Of a stretch of DNA of 19,085 bases, positions 12,597 through 19,085 are shown one piece after another (position 1 is the first letter of the stretch; each line of letters begins with the position of its first letter). The position numbers were made by a program, and so were the translations under genes. The stretch lies in NCBI GenBank assembly GCA_021821705.1, contig JAKACE010000003.1, positions 1 through 19,085 of the forward strand, given 5' to 3'. The notes below the pieces were generated by a model, which had not been told where the DNA came from, ran no database searches, and worked only from the letters and a program-made list of their open reading frames with translations. Source of the stretch: Actinomycetes bacterium. Its GTDB lineage: Bacteria > Actinomycetota > Acidimicrobiia > Acidimicrobiales > Palsa-688.

Positions 12597-13738
12597 GGTA
12601 TTTGCGTAGCAAGCGGGCCCCTTACGCTGTGCCCGCTGTGGCGGTGCTGGCCATCGCCGCCGGCGCCATGGCGCCGAGCGTGACGGGGGCCTCGTCGCCG
12701 CCGGAGCTTCCTGTGATCAGCCCAGCGCAGCTGCTGGCAGAGGCCGCCTCGGCCAAGGCGCCCCAGCTGACGGGCACGCTCAGTTGGACGGCCGACCTGG
12801 GCCTGGCTGACCTGGGCACGATCCAGAGCGACCTCGGTGCGGGGGCCGGAGGTGCCAACAGCGCTGGCTTCAACCCCCTCACCCTGGTAAACGGTACGTA
12901 CCAGATAAACGTGTGGCTGGACGGTAGTACGGCCGAGCACCTCTCGCTTAGCCCGCAGCCGGGCCAGGAGGTCGACCTGGTTCGCAACGGCGACCAGGCC
13001 TGGTACTGGGACAGCACCACCATGAAGGTCAGCCATCTGGTCGGCCAGGGGGCATCGGGCTCGGCACCCGCCGGCTCCTCGGTTGTCGGGGCCCTCACCC
13101 CCCAGCAGCTGGCAGACCGGCTCCTGGGCCACATCGGGCCCACGACGTCGGTGGCCGTCCCCTCGACGGTCTACATCGGCGGGCAGCGGGCCTACGAGCT
13201 GCTGGTCACCCCCAAGTCCGCCGGCGGCACCACGATCGCCCACATCGAGGTTGACATCGCAGCCGACGCCCCGTTGACCGGGACGCCCCTCCAGGTGGCC
13301 GTCTACGCCGCCGGGCAGGCCTCCCCCGCCCTGGAGCTCGGCTACACCGGTATCCAGCCCGGTCCTCCTGCGGCCAGCGAGCTGACCTTCAGCAGGCCCC
13401 CGGGGGCCACGGAGGTGACCCACTACCTGGGTGGTCCGCCTTCGACGGCGGGGGGCAGTACCGGTAGCGCAGCCGGCCCGACGAGCCCCAACGGCTCAGC
13501 GGTGAAGCGACTGGGTTCGGGTTGGACGACGGTGGTCAGCGGGACCACGTCGGTGCTCTCCAACCCCACTTACAAGACCGAGCTGGACGCGGTGACGACC
13601 GTGGTCGACGTCGGGGGACAGCGGGGACGGTTGTTCACCAGTGAGCTGGTCAACGTGTTGGTCATGCCCGACGGCCACTACTATGCGGGCTTCGTTACCC
13701 CGGCGGTGCTCGAGGCGGACGCCAGTTCCCAGGCCTGA
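12593..13738 (+). CDS. Exported LolA-like (lipoprotein-carrier-fold) protein
   Basis: 381 residues from GTG 12593, overlapping the pncB stop by 4 nt. A signal peptide (basic RYLRSKR, then a hydrophobic stretch ending around VTGASS, residues 1-34) is followed by a helix 'PAQLLAEAASAKAPQLTGTLSW', strand-rich sequence, and 'GQEVDLVRNGDQAWYWDSTTMKVSHL'. This pattern of a transmitted test strand and 'W.YD' motifs is that of the actinobacterial LolA/LppX-like fold (outer-membrane-lipoprotein carrier homologues). No lipobox Cys is evident. The C-terminal 'PEL...ATEVTHYLG' and a further domain (about 305-375) follow. Possible role: binding lipids or sensing at the envelope. It precedes an ABC transporter pair, so a link to export is possible but unproven. 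Confidence 0.65.
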   Translation: MRYLRSKRAPYAVPAVAVLAIAAGAMAPSVTGASSPPELPVISPAQLLAEAASAKAPQLTGTLSWTADLGLADLGTIQSDLGAGAGGANSAGFNPLTLVNGTYQINVWLDGSTAEHLSLSPQPGQEVDLVRNGDQAWYWDSTTMKVSHLVGQGASGSAPAGSSVVGALTPQQLADRLLGHIGPTTSVAVPSTVYIGGQRAYELLVTPKSAGGTTIAHIEVDIAADAPLTGTPLQVAVYAAGQASPALELGYTGIQPGPPAASELTFSRPPGATEVTHYLGGPPSTAGGSTGSAAGPTSPNGSAVKRLGSGWTTVVSGTTSVLSNPTYKTELDAVTTVVDVGGQRGRLFTSELVNVLVMPDGHYYAGFVTPAVLEADASSQA

Positions 13739-13778
13739 GCACCGAGCCATGACGGGCCCGACCGCCCCCGCATAGGAG

Positions 13779-14714
13779 ATGGCTCCTGACCTGGCGGTGG
13801 AGACGCACGGGCTGGCCAAGTTGTTCGGGGGCCGTCCGGCTGTCGACGGTATCGACCTGGCCGTGCCTGCCGGGAGCACGTACGGTTTCCTCGGGCCCAA
13901 CGGTTCGGGCAAGACGACAACGATCCGCATGCTACTGGGCCTGCTCACCCCGAGCGCCGGCACCTGGAGCCTCCTGGGCCGGGCCATGCCGGACGCGGCC
14001 ATGGCGACGCTGCCCCAGGTGGGCGCTCTGGTCGAGGGGCCGGCTTTCTACCCCTGGATGAGCGGCCGGGAAAACCTGGAGCGCTTCGACGCCATGGGCC
14101 CGGGGCGCTCGTCTGCAACCAGGTCGGCCCGGATCGCCGACGCCCTGGCCAGGGTCGGCCTCACGGCGGCGGCGGGCAAGAAGTACAAGGCTTATTCGCT
14201 CGGCATGCGCCAGCGCCTCGGGCTGGCCTCCGCCCTGTTGGTGCCCCGCCGCCTCTTGGTGCTCGACGAGCCGACCAACGGGATGGACCCCCAGGGCACC
14301 CGGGAGATCCGCCACCTGGTCAGGGATCTCGCCGCCGACGGGGCCACCGTGTTCCTGTCCTCGCACCTGCTTTCGGAGATCCAGCAGGTCTGTAGCCATG
14401 TCGGGGTCATGCACAAGGGCCGCCTGCTGGCCCAACAGACGCTTTCCGAGCTGCTTTCCAGTGCCGGGCCGCGCCTCAGGGCGGAGGTGGACGACGCCGG
14501 CCGGGCTGCGCAGGTGATGACCGGCCTCGGCATGACGGACGTGAGCGTCAGCGGCACCCAGGTGGTTGGATCCCTCGGAGAGGTCCTGCCCGAGGAGTGC
14601 TGCCGGCGGCTGGTGGGCGCCGGCGTGGCCGTCAGGATGCTCGTGCCCGAGCATGCTTCGCTCGAGGACGCGTTCGTGGCCCTCACCGGGGAGGGTTTCG
14701 ATGTGGCTGGTTGA
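13779..14714 (+). CDS. ABC transporter ATP-binding subunit (BcrA/DrrA-like)
   Basis: 311 residues. Walker A is GPNGSGKTT (39-47), with 'GALVEGPAFYPWMSGRENL' (about 82-100) typical of bacitracin/lantibiotic-type exporters. The signature is YSLGMRQRLGLA (139-150), Walker B RLLVLDEPTNGMDP (158-171), and the H-loop H196 is in LSSHLL. The C-terminal about 90 residues form the usual extension of this subfamily. It powers export with the membrane protein that follows, overlapping by 14 nt. Start: ATG 13779 follows AGGAG immediately, a too-short spacing, so coupling or another start (GTG 13797) is possible. The substrate cannot be told from sequence. Confidence 0.93.
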   Translation: MAPDLAVETHGLAKLFGGRPAVDGIDLAVPAGSTYGFLGPNGSGKTTTIRMLLGLLTPSAGTWSLLGRAMPDAAMATLPQVGALVEGPAFYPWMSGRENLERFDAMGPGRSSATRSARIADALARVGLTAAAGKKYKAYSLGMRQRLGLASALLVPRRLLVLDEPTNGMDPQGTREIRHLVRDLAADGATVFLSSHLLSEIQQVCSHVGVMHKGRLLAQQTLSELLSSAGPRLRAEVDDAGRAAQVMTGLGMTDVSVSGTQVVGSLGEVLPEECCRRLVGAGVAVRMLVPEHASLEDAFVALTGEGFDVAG

Positions 14715-15501
14715 GGCTCGTACCGTCTTCGGCAGAGCGCGGGTCAGGGCGCTGCTGGCCGTTCTGCTGGCGGTGCCGGTCTTCTTGGCCGTTGCCGTGT
14801 ACCTGGCGGGCGGGCCCCAGGCGGGCGAAGGCCCCACCTTCCTGGACCGGGCATCGCACAACGGTGTCTTCACGGCACTGGCGGGCCTGGTGGTGACCAT
14901 GCCCTTTTTCATCCCGCTGTCGATATCGGTCGTGGCCGGCGACGCCGTGGCCGGAGAGGCCAACCTGGGGACGCTGCGCTACCTGCTGATCCGTCCGGCA
15001 GGTCGCGCCCGGCTGCTGGCCGCCAAGGGTGTGGTCACGGCGCTGTTCTGCTTGGCGGCTGCGGTCGACGTGGTCCTGGCCGGCCTGGTGGCCGGCATCA
15101 TCCTGTTCCCCCACGGGCCCGTCGTCACCCTGTCGGGCACGACGGTGCCGTTCCTCGACGGGGTGGGCCGTGCCTTGCTCGCCTCGCTGGTGGTCGGCGT
15201 GTCGATGTTCGGCCTGGCAGCGATCGGCCTGTTCGTCTCCACTCTCACCGACGTGCCCATCGCGGCCATGGCCGTGACCATCGGCCTGGTCATCATGTCG
15301 GCCATCCTGGACGGTGTGTCGCAGGTGGCTTTCCTGCACCCGTGGCTCTTCACCAACTACTGGACGTCGTTCACCGACCTGGTACGCGACCCGATGAGCT
15401 GGCACCTGATCTGGAAGGACTTCCTCCTCCAGCTCGGCTACGTCGTCGTGTTCGGGGCGGGCGCCTGGGCACGTATGCTCACCCGGGACGTGCTGGCCTG
15501 A
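14701..15501 (+). CDS. ABC-2 type transporter permease
   Basis: 266 residues from ATG 14701, which has GGGAGG 6 nt upstream; the frame is open further left but that part is a shadow of the ATPase gene. There are six hydrophobic segments: ALLAVLLAVPVFLAVAVYLA near the N-terminus, then around VFTALAGLVVTMPFFIPLSI, FCLAAAVDVVLAGLVAGIIL, ALLASLVVGVSMFGLAAIGL, AAMAVTIGLVIMSAILDGV, and QLGYVVVFGAGAWARML. The 'GEANLGTLRYLLIRPAGRARLLAAK' loop after helix 2 is characteristic of ABC-2 permeases. It forms an exporter with the preceding ATPase. Confidence 0.88.
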   Translation: MWLVEARTVFGRARVRALLAVLLAVPVFLAVAVYLAGGPQAGEGPTFLDRASHNGVFTALAGLVVTMPFFIPLSISVVAGDAVAGEANLGTLRYLLIRPAGRARLLAAKGVVTALFCLAAAVDVVLAGLVAGIILFPHGPVVTLSGTTVPFLDGVGRALLASLVVGVSMFGLAAIGLFVSTLTDVPIAAMAVTIGLVIMSAILDGVSQVAFLHPWLFTNYWTSFTDLVRDPMSWHLIWKDFLLQLGYVVVFGAGAWARMLTRDVLA

Positions 15502-15502
15502 G

Positions 15503-15556
15503 CTCCAACGAGTGTCGCCCGCCAGCACAGACGCGGCGGCCCCAGGCTCGCTGGAG
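15503..15556. terminator. Bidirectional hairpin between convergent genes
   Basis: CTCCAACGAG (15503-15512) pairs with CTCGCTGGAG (15547-15556) in 9 of 10 positions, with a smaller CCGCC/GGCGG stem inside. It lies in the 61-bp gap between the permease and the convergent ppgK gene, where a shared terminator is expected. No U-run is seen. Confidence 0.45.
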
Positions 15557-15562
15557 GCAGTG

Positions 15563-16474
15563 CTAGCTCCTCTCCCAGAGCTTTATGCCGCCGAGTATGC
15601 CAGCGGTGTTGTCGGCCAGGGTGACGTCGGCAGGTAGCTCGAAATCGACGTGGCGGGAATTGCCGCCCCCGATGTAGCAGTGGTCGAAGAACATGAGCGC
15701 CCTCAACACCTCGATGGTGCTGCGCACGCGCTTGTTCCACTTCTTGTTGCCGACCTTGCGGCGGGCGGCATCTCCAAGCATCTCGTTGTAGCTGAGGCCC
15801 TTACGGCCGAGCGGGTGGTGGGCCAGCTCCAGGTGTGGCGCCAGCCGGCCCTGCCAGAAAACAGCGGTGCCCACACCGGTGCCCAGGGTGACCACAAGCT
15901 CCAGGCCCTTACCGTCGACGAGGGCGGCCCCCTGTACGTCGGCGTCGTTTGCGACCCGGCATGGCCGGCCCAGGGCACTGGCCAGGGCGCCTTGCAGGTC
16001 GAAGCGCGCCCAGGCGTGCAGCAGCTCCTCGGTGGGCCGTCCACCCGGGCCGTCAGGGGAGACGAAGTGGGGGGCGGAGACAACTTGCCCGGCCCGGACC
16101 ATGCCGGGGAAGCCGGCGGAGACCCGCTGGTAAGCGGGCAGGCCCTCCGTGAGGGATGCGAGGGTGCTCACGAGCTGCTCGGGGCGCAGCGGGTAGGGCG
16201 TGGGCACTCTGACCGGCTCGTGCAGTAGCTCTCCGTGGCGGGAGAGCACCGAGGCCTTGAGGCCCGTACCTCCGATGTCGAACGAAAGGGTCCGTGGGAG
16301 GCCGGCACCCGGGTGGGAGTGTTCAACCGGAACCGGCTTGGCCCCGGGTGGAGCCGCCCGCTCCTCGTGCACGGCTGCTCGTCCTGCCAGGTTTGCGACG
16401 GCGGCGACTTCGGCCGCCGACGCCCGGTCGGTACCGGCGTAGGGACGGGTGCGACCACCCGCGGCCTTGGGCAT
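15563..16474 (-). CDS. ppgK: Polyphosphate glucokinase (ROK family)
   Basis: 303 residues. ROK phosphate-binding motif FDIGGTGLKAS (65-75), catalytic aspartate D177 in VANDADVQGAA, second phosphate motif TLGTGVGTAVF (196-206), and 'HLELAHHPLGRKGLSYNEMLG' (214 on) as in actinobacterial polyphosphate glucokinases, then 'FDHCYIGGGNSRHV'. It phosphorylates glucose with polyphosphate (and often ATP). The usual enzyme is about 250-270 residues and starts close to the DIGGT motif; here about 60 extra N-terminal residues precede it if ATG 16474 is used, with no strong RBS, so a later start is possible. It diverges from the epimerase gene. Confidence 0.9.
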   Translation of the reverse strand: MPKAAGGRTRPYAGTDRASAAEVAAVANLAGRAAVHEERAAPPGAKPVPVEHSHPGAGLPRTLSFDIGGTGLKASVLSRHGELLHEPVRVPTPYPLRPEQLVSTLASLTEGLPAYQRVSAGFPGMVRAGQVVSAPHFVSPDGPGGRPTEELLHAWARFDLQGALASALGRPCRVANDADVQGAALVDGKGLELVVTLGTGVGTAVFWQGRLAPHLELAHHPLGRKGLSYNEMLGDAARRKVGNKKWNKRVRSTIEVLRALMFFDHCYIGGGNSRHVDFELPADVTLADNTAGILGGIKLWERS

Positions 16475-16555
16475 GGCGCAACCCTACTCGGGGCCAGGGA
16501 GCTGACCAGCCGCCACTGGCCGGCGAACGGCCCGGCACCGGGGGACCAGGGCACG

Positions 16556-16583
16556 GTTACCCCCGGCCCGGACCGTATAGGTT
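16556..16583 (+). promoter_or_regulatory. Probable leaderless promoter of the epimerase gene
   Basis: A TAGGTT (16578-16583) fits the actinomycete TAnnnT -10 element and ends 6 nt before ATG 16590, so transcription should start at or next to the ATG. GTTAC (16556-16560) is a weak -35 at about 17 bp. No Shine-Dalgarno is seen, which fits a leaderless mRNA. Confidence 0.45.
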
Positions 16584-16589
16584 GGTGCG

Positions 16590-17579
16590 ATGCCCACGGA
16601 ACATCGAGAACCGGGCCAGGACGCCAAGGTGGATCTCGCCGGCACACGCGTTGTCGTGACCGGCGGCTCCGGCTTCATCGGCGGCCACGTGGTCGCCGCG
16701 CTGTGCCGTCTGGGGGCGGAGGTGGTCTCGGTGGACCGGCGCCAGGCACCTGAGTTCCGTTGCCACCCCGACGGCGGGCACAAGGTGCGCATCGTCGAAG
16801 GCGACCTGCGTGAACCGCCCGTAGTCGAAGACGCGGTAGCGCCGGGCACGACCTCGGTCGTGCACCTGGCGGCGCAGACCCAGGTGCTGCGTTCGATCGA
16901 GGACCCCCAGGGTACGTTCGAGAACAACGTCCTGGTGACGCACCACCTGCTCGAGCGCTGCCGGGAAGTTGGGGCTGGGGCCTTCGTTCTCGCGTCGACC
17001 AACGCAGTCGTCGGCTCGGGCGCCTCCGGGGCCATCACCGAGCAGGTCCCGCTGGGGCCGCTCACACCCTATGGCGCCACCAAAGCGGCCGGCGAGATGC
17101 TGCTGTCCTGCTACGACGCTGTGTACGGGGTGAGGGGCGTGGCCCTGCGGTTCACCAACGTCTACGGGCGCGGGATGTCCGAGAAGGACAGCATCGTGCC
17201 CCGGTTGATGCGCACGGCGGCAAACGGGGCCAGCTTCGAGGTGTACGGCGACGGCAGGCAGGTGAGGGACTACGTCAACGTTGCCGACGTGGTGCAGGCG
17301 GTGCTCATGGGGCTGTCGCGTCCCGGCCTGCACGGGCCGGTGGTCATCGGCTCGGGCCGCTCCGTATCGGTGCTGGACATCGTCGCCATCGTGGAGCGAG
17401 CCCTGGGTACCAGGCTCGACGTGCGCCACGGCCCAGCCAAGGCGGGCGAGATGCCTGCGGTGATAGTGGACAACTCGCGTGCCCGGGCGTGGGGCTGGGA
17501 GCCAGCCGTCAGCTTGGAGGAGGGCATCGGCGAAGTGGTGGACGAATGGGGGCCAAAGATTGCCAGCGGAAGCGCTTGA
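16590..17579 (+). CDS. NAD-dependent epimerase/dehydratase (extended SDR)
   Basis: 329 residues. The Rossmann motif VVVTGGSGFIGGHVV starts at residue 21 (GGSGFIG 25-31). 'VVHLAAQTQV' (90-99) follows, then a catalytic Ser/Thr in ASTNAV (S136/T137) and the Y161-x3-K165 dyad in PYGATKAAGEM. 'RFTNVYGRGM' and 'DYVNVADVVQAVL' are the usual sugar-nucleotide epimerase blocks. It resembles UDP-glucose 4-epimerase-like enzymes (GalE/WbpP/RmlB-type extended SDRs); the precise sugar is not decidable. It overlaps the start of the glycosyltransferase gene, suggesting a shared envelope-glycan pathway. Confidence 0.9.
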   Translation: MPTEHREPGQDAKVDLAGTRVVVTGGSGFIGGHVVAALCRLGAEVVSVDRRQAPEFRCHPDGGHKVRIVEGDLREPPVVEDAVAPGTTSVVHLAAQTQVLRSIEDPQGTFENNVLVTHHLLERCREVGAGAFVLASTNAVVGSGASGAITEQVPLGPLTPYGATKAAGEMLLSCYDAVYGVRGVALRFTNVYGRGMSEKDSIVPRLMRTAANGASFEVYGDGRQVRDYVNVADVVQAVLMGLSRPGLHGPVVIGSGRSVSVLDIVAIVERALGTRLDVRHGPAKAGEMPAVIVDNSRARAWGWEPAVSLEEGIGEVVDEWGPKIASGSA

Positions 17580-18348
17580 CCAACTAGACCTGGGCTTGGC
17601 GGAGGACTTCGACCGGCGTTACGCCGACCGCCCGTTCTCACCGCTGGCTATCGTCATAGCCGCTTACAACGAGGAGGCCAGCGTCGGCCCGGTCGTCGAA
17701 GCGCTGCCCGAGGAAGTGTGCGGCCTGGCGGTACAGGTCATCGTGGTCAGCGACGGCTCGTCGGACAAGACGGCGGCGGCTGCCGCTCAGGCGGGCGCGC
17801 TTGTGTGCGACGTGCACGTCAACCGTGGCCAGGGCGCCGCCCTCCGCCTCGGGTACCACCTGGCCAGGCAGCGGGGCGCCAAGTACATCATGACCACGGA
17901 CGCAGACGGTCAGTACCAGGCGGCGGACATGGAACGGGTGGTTGGGCCGCTCGTGTCGGGTGAGGCGGACTTCGTCTCGGGGAGCCGGCGGCTCGGCTCG
18001 ACCACAAGCAAGGGCTCCGTGCGCAATCTCGGCGTCGTGGTGTTCGCCACGCTCATCAGCGTCCTGGTCCGCCGGAGGATAACCGACCCGGCGTGTGGTT
18101 TGCGGGCGATGAAGGCCGAGGTCACAGGGGACGTCCGTTTGGAGCAGCCGCAGTACCAGGCCTCCGAGCTGCTGATCAGCACGGCGATGGCGGGCTACCG
18201 CGTGAAAGAGGTCCCCATCGACATGAAGGCCCGCCGCTCAGGGAAGACCAAGAAGGGGGGCAACCTGCTCTACGGCTGGCGGTTTGCCTCGGTGGTCGTC
18301 GGTACCTGGGCCCGTGAGCGCCGGTCGACGAAGACGAAGCGGTTGTAG
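17560..18348 (+). CDS. Family 2 glycosyltransferase (DPM1/GtrB-like)
   Basis: 262 residues from TTG 17560; GTG 17479 and TTG 17596 are alternatives in frame and none has a clear RBS, so the start is uncertain. GT-A motifs: 'LAIVIAAYNEEASVGPVVEAL', 'VIVVSDGSSDKTAAAA', 'NRGQGAALRLGYHLA', then the DxD-type 'TTDADGQYQAADMERVV' and 'FVSGSRR'. Later 'DPACGLRAMKAEV' and 'VPIDMKARRSGKTKKG' match polyprenyl-phosphate glycosyltransferases, which transfer a sugar from a nucleotide donor to a lipid-phosphate carrier. A short hydrophobic stretch (NLGVVVFATLISVLV) may touch the membrane. It pairs with the GtrA-like gene opposite and overlaps it at the 3' end. Confidence 0.87.
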   Translation: MPAEALDQLDLGLAEDFDRRYADRPFSPLAIVIAAYNEEASVGPVVEALPEEVCGLAVQVIVVSDGSSDKTAAAAAQAGALVCDVHVNRGQGAALRLGYHLARQRGAKYIMTTDADGQYQAADMERVVGPLVSGEADFVSGSRRLGSTTSKGSVRNLGVVVFATLISVLVRRRITDPACGLRAMKAEVTGDVRLEQPQYQASELLISTAMAGYRVKEVPIDMKARRSGKTKKGGNLLYGWRFASVVVGTWARERRSTKTKRL

Positions 18349-18896
18349 GCCAGGTACTTGAGGCCGGTCAACAGGACCACGGAGAGCACGTAGCTGCCCG
18401 TCACGAGCACGTCCCTGACCATGTGCATGGCCCGCAGGTCCTCCGCCTCCAGGGCGGTGCCCTTGGTTATGGCGGCGGACACCAGGAGGCTCACGAGCGA
18501 CACGATGACGTAGAGCAGGGTCTCGCGGGTGATGCCATCGCGGCCGCGCTTTTCCCAGGCCCAGCGCCGGTTGAGGACCCAGTTGGGCACCGCCCCTGCG
18601 AAGAACGCGACCACCGTGGCGGTGATGGCGCCCTCGCCCAGTATGCCGATGCACAGGTAGAACACGACCGTCGAGCTCACGAAGGCGACCACCGAGCCGG
18701 CTCCGTAGCGCCAGAGCCGCAGGATGCGTGGCGTCCGGAAGCGGCCGAGCCAGTGGCCCTCGACCAGCCAGTGCAGCGGGTGAAGGCCTCCGGTGCGCGA
18801 GCGAAGTGGCCCGCTTGCCGCGCCAAGTCGGCCCGTCAGGCCGTCACTAGGATCGTCGAGCGTGCTGACCGGGTCGTACTTCAACCGCTCTAGCAT
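18270..18896 (-). CDS. GtrA-like four-helix membrane protein
   Basis: 208 residues. There are four hydrophobic helices: near YGAGSVVAFVSSTVVFYLCI, ITATVVAFFAGAVPNWVLN, LLYVIVSLVSLLVSAAI, and VLVTGSYVLSVVLLTGLKYL. The hallmark 'NWVLNRRWAWEKRG' after helix 2 and 'KYLAYNRFVF' at the end are GtrA-family signatures. GtrA proteins help flip or handle polyprenyl-phosphate-linked sugars, commonly beside a GtrB-type glycosyltransferase. The N-terminal about 60 residues are hydrophilic and longer than usual. The last 79 nt are antisense to the 3' end of the glycosyltransferase. Confidence 0.88.
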   Translation of the reverse strand: MLERLKYDPVSTLDDPSDGLTGRLGAASGPLRSRTGGLHPLHWLVEGHWLGRFRTPRILRLWRYGAGSVVAFVSSTVVFYLCIGILGEGAITATVVAFFAGAVPNWVLNRRWAWEKRGRDGITRETLLYVIVSLVSLLVSAAITKGTALEAEDLRAMHMVRDVLVTGSYVLSVVLLTGLKYLAYNRFVFVDRRSRAQVPTTTEANRQP

Positions 18897-18963
18897 ATTG
18901 TCATCAGGCGCCTCGCCCAGGTTTGCCCGTGGCGGCGCGTCGGTGGACGGTGAGGCATTTGGA

Positions 18964-18969
18964 GTTATA
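18964..18969 (-). promoter_or_regulatory. Possible -10 element of the gtrA-like gene
   Basis: On the minus strand TATAAC lies about 68 nt before ATG 18896, in otherwise GC-rich DNA, the best -10 candidate upstream. No clear -35 is seen. Confidence 0.3.
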
Positions 18970-19054
18970 CCAGCGAGGCTAGTCGAACGCCTTGGCTGAA
19001 GCTGTCCGGGTGGCCCCCCGGAGGACCAAGGTCACAGACGTCGCGCCCCTCCCG

Positions 19055-19085
19055 TTGACAACCCGGGCCCGCCAGCCCGGTAGGT
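19055..19085 (+). promoter_or_regulatory. Possible promoter and hairpin at the right edge
   Basis: A consensus TTGACA (19055-19060) is followed by a hairpin CCGGGC-CCGCCA-GCCCGG (19063-19080) and TAGGT at the edge. It may be a promoter for a plus-strand gene outside the window, but the spacing to TAGGT (20 bp) is long and the region is cut off. Confidence 0.25.

Noticed and set aside
1..19085. tRNA, rRNA, CRISPR array or transposase
   Set aside because: None recognised on either strand by eye; short tRNA-like folds cannot be fully excluded without a scan.

Overview
The window is very GC-rich DNA from a high-GC actinomycete-type bacterium. The pointers are a MurT/GatD pair for lipid II amidation, a ROK-family polyphosphate glucokinase, an SCO6880-type conjugation protein, and secreted proteins carrying about 43-residue 'GY..VG.DGG.F.FG' repeats, which I associate with Acidimicrobiia-like Actinomycetota. 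The genus cannot be fixed from sequence alone.

Layout. (1) Positions 1-8500 are a conjugation (type IV secretion) module. A MobF-type relaxase on the minus strand runs off the left edge. It diverges from a plus-strand cluster made of a small two-helix VirB2-like membrane protein, a VirB6/TrbL-like multispanning protein, an SCO6880-family protein, a large secreted protein with two discoidin domains, an Ig-like domain and six propeller-type repeats, and a short VirB4-like ATPase. The 142-bp divergent gap is locally AT-rich, carries several hairpins and is a good candidate for oriT plus the control region. (2) Positions 8501 to about 9064 hold no intact gene. On the minus strand there are scraps that look like a decayed tyrosine recombinase and a helix-turn-helix protein, so this probably marks the edge of the mobile element. 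(3) Positions about 9065-15501 are a plus-strand run of housekeeping genes: murT-gatD (peptidoglycan precursor amidation), pncB (NAD salvage), a LolA-like exported protein, and an ABC transporter ATPase/permease pair. (4) Positions 15563-18896 carry ppgK (minus), then a divergent NAD-dependent epimerase and a family 2 glycosyltransferase (plus), and finally a GtrA-like membrane protein (minus) whose 3' end overlaps the glycosyltransferase. The last three suggest cell-envelope glycan assembly.

How the parts fit. The relaxase would nick and pilot DNA. The VirB2/VirB6/SCO6880/VirB4 set would form the transfer channel and its motor, and the discoidin-propeller protein is well placed to act as a surface adhesin for mating contact. 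The most unusual observations are: the relaxase helicase domain has lost both Walker motifs; a hairpin beside it resembles the nic-proximal hairpin of R388-type oriT sites; and the adhesin-like protein sits inside the transfer operon. No complete coupling protein (VirD4/TraD type), CRISPR array or tRNA was seen in the window.
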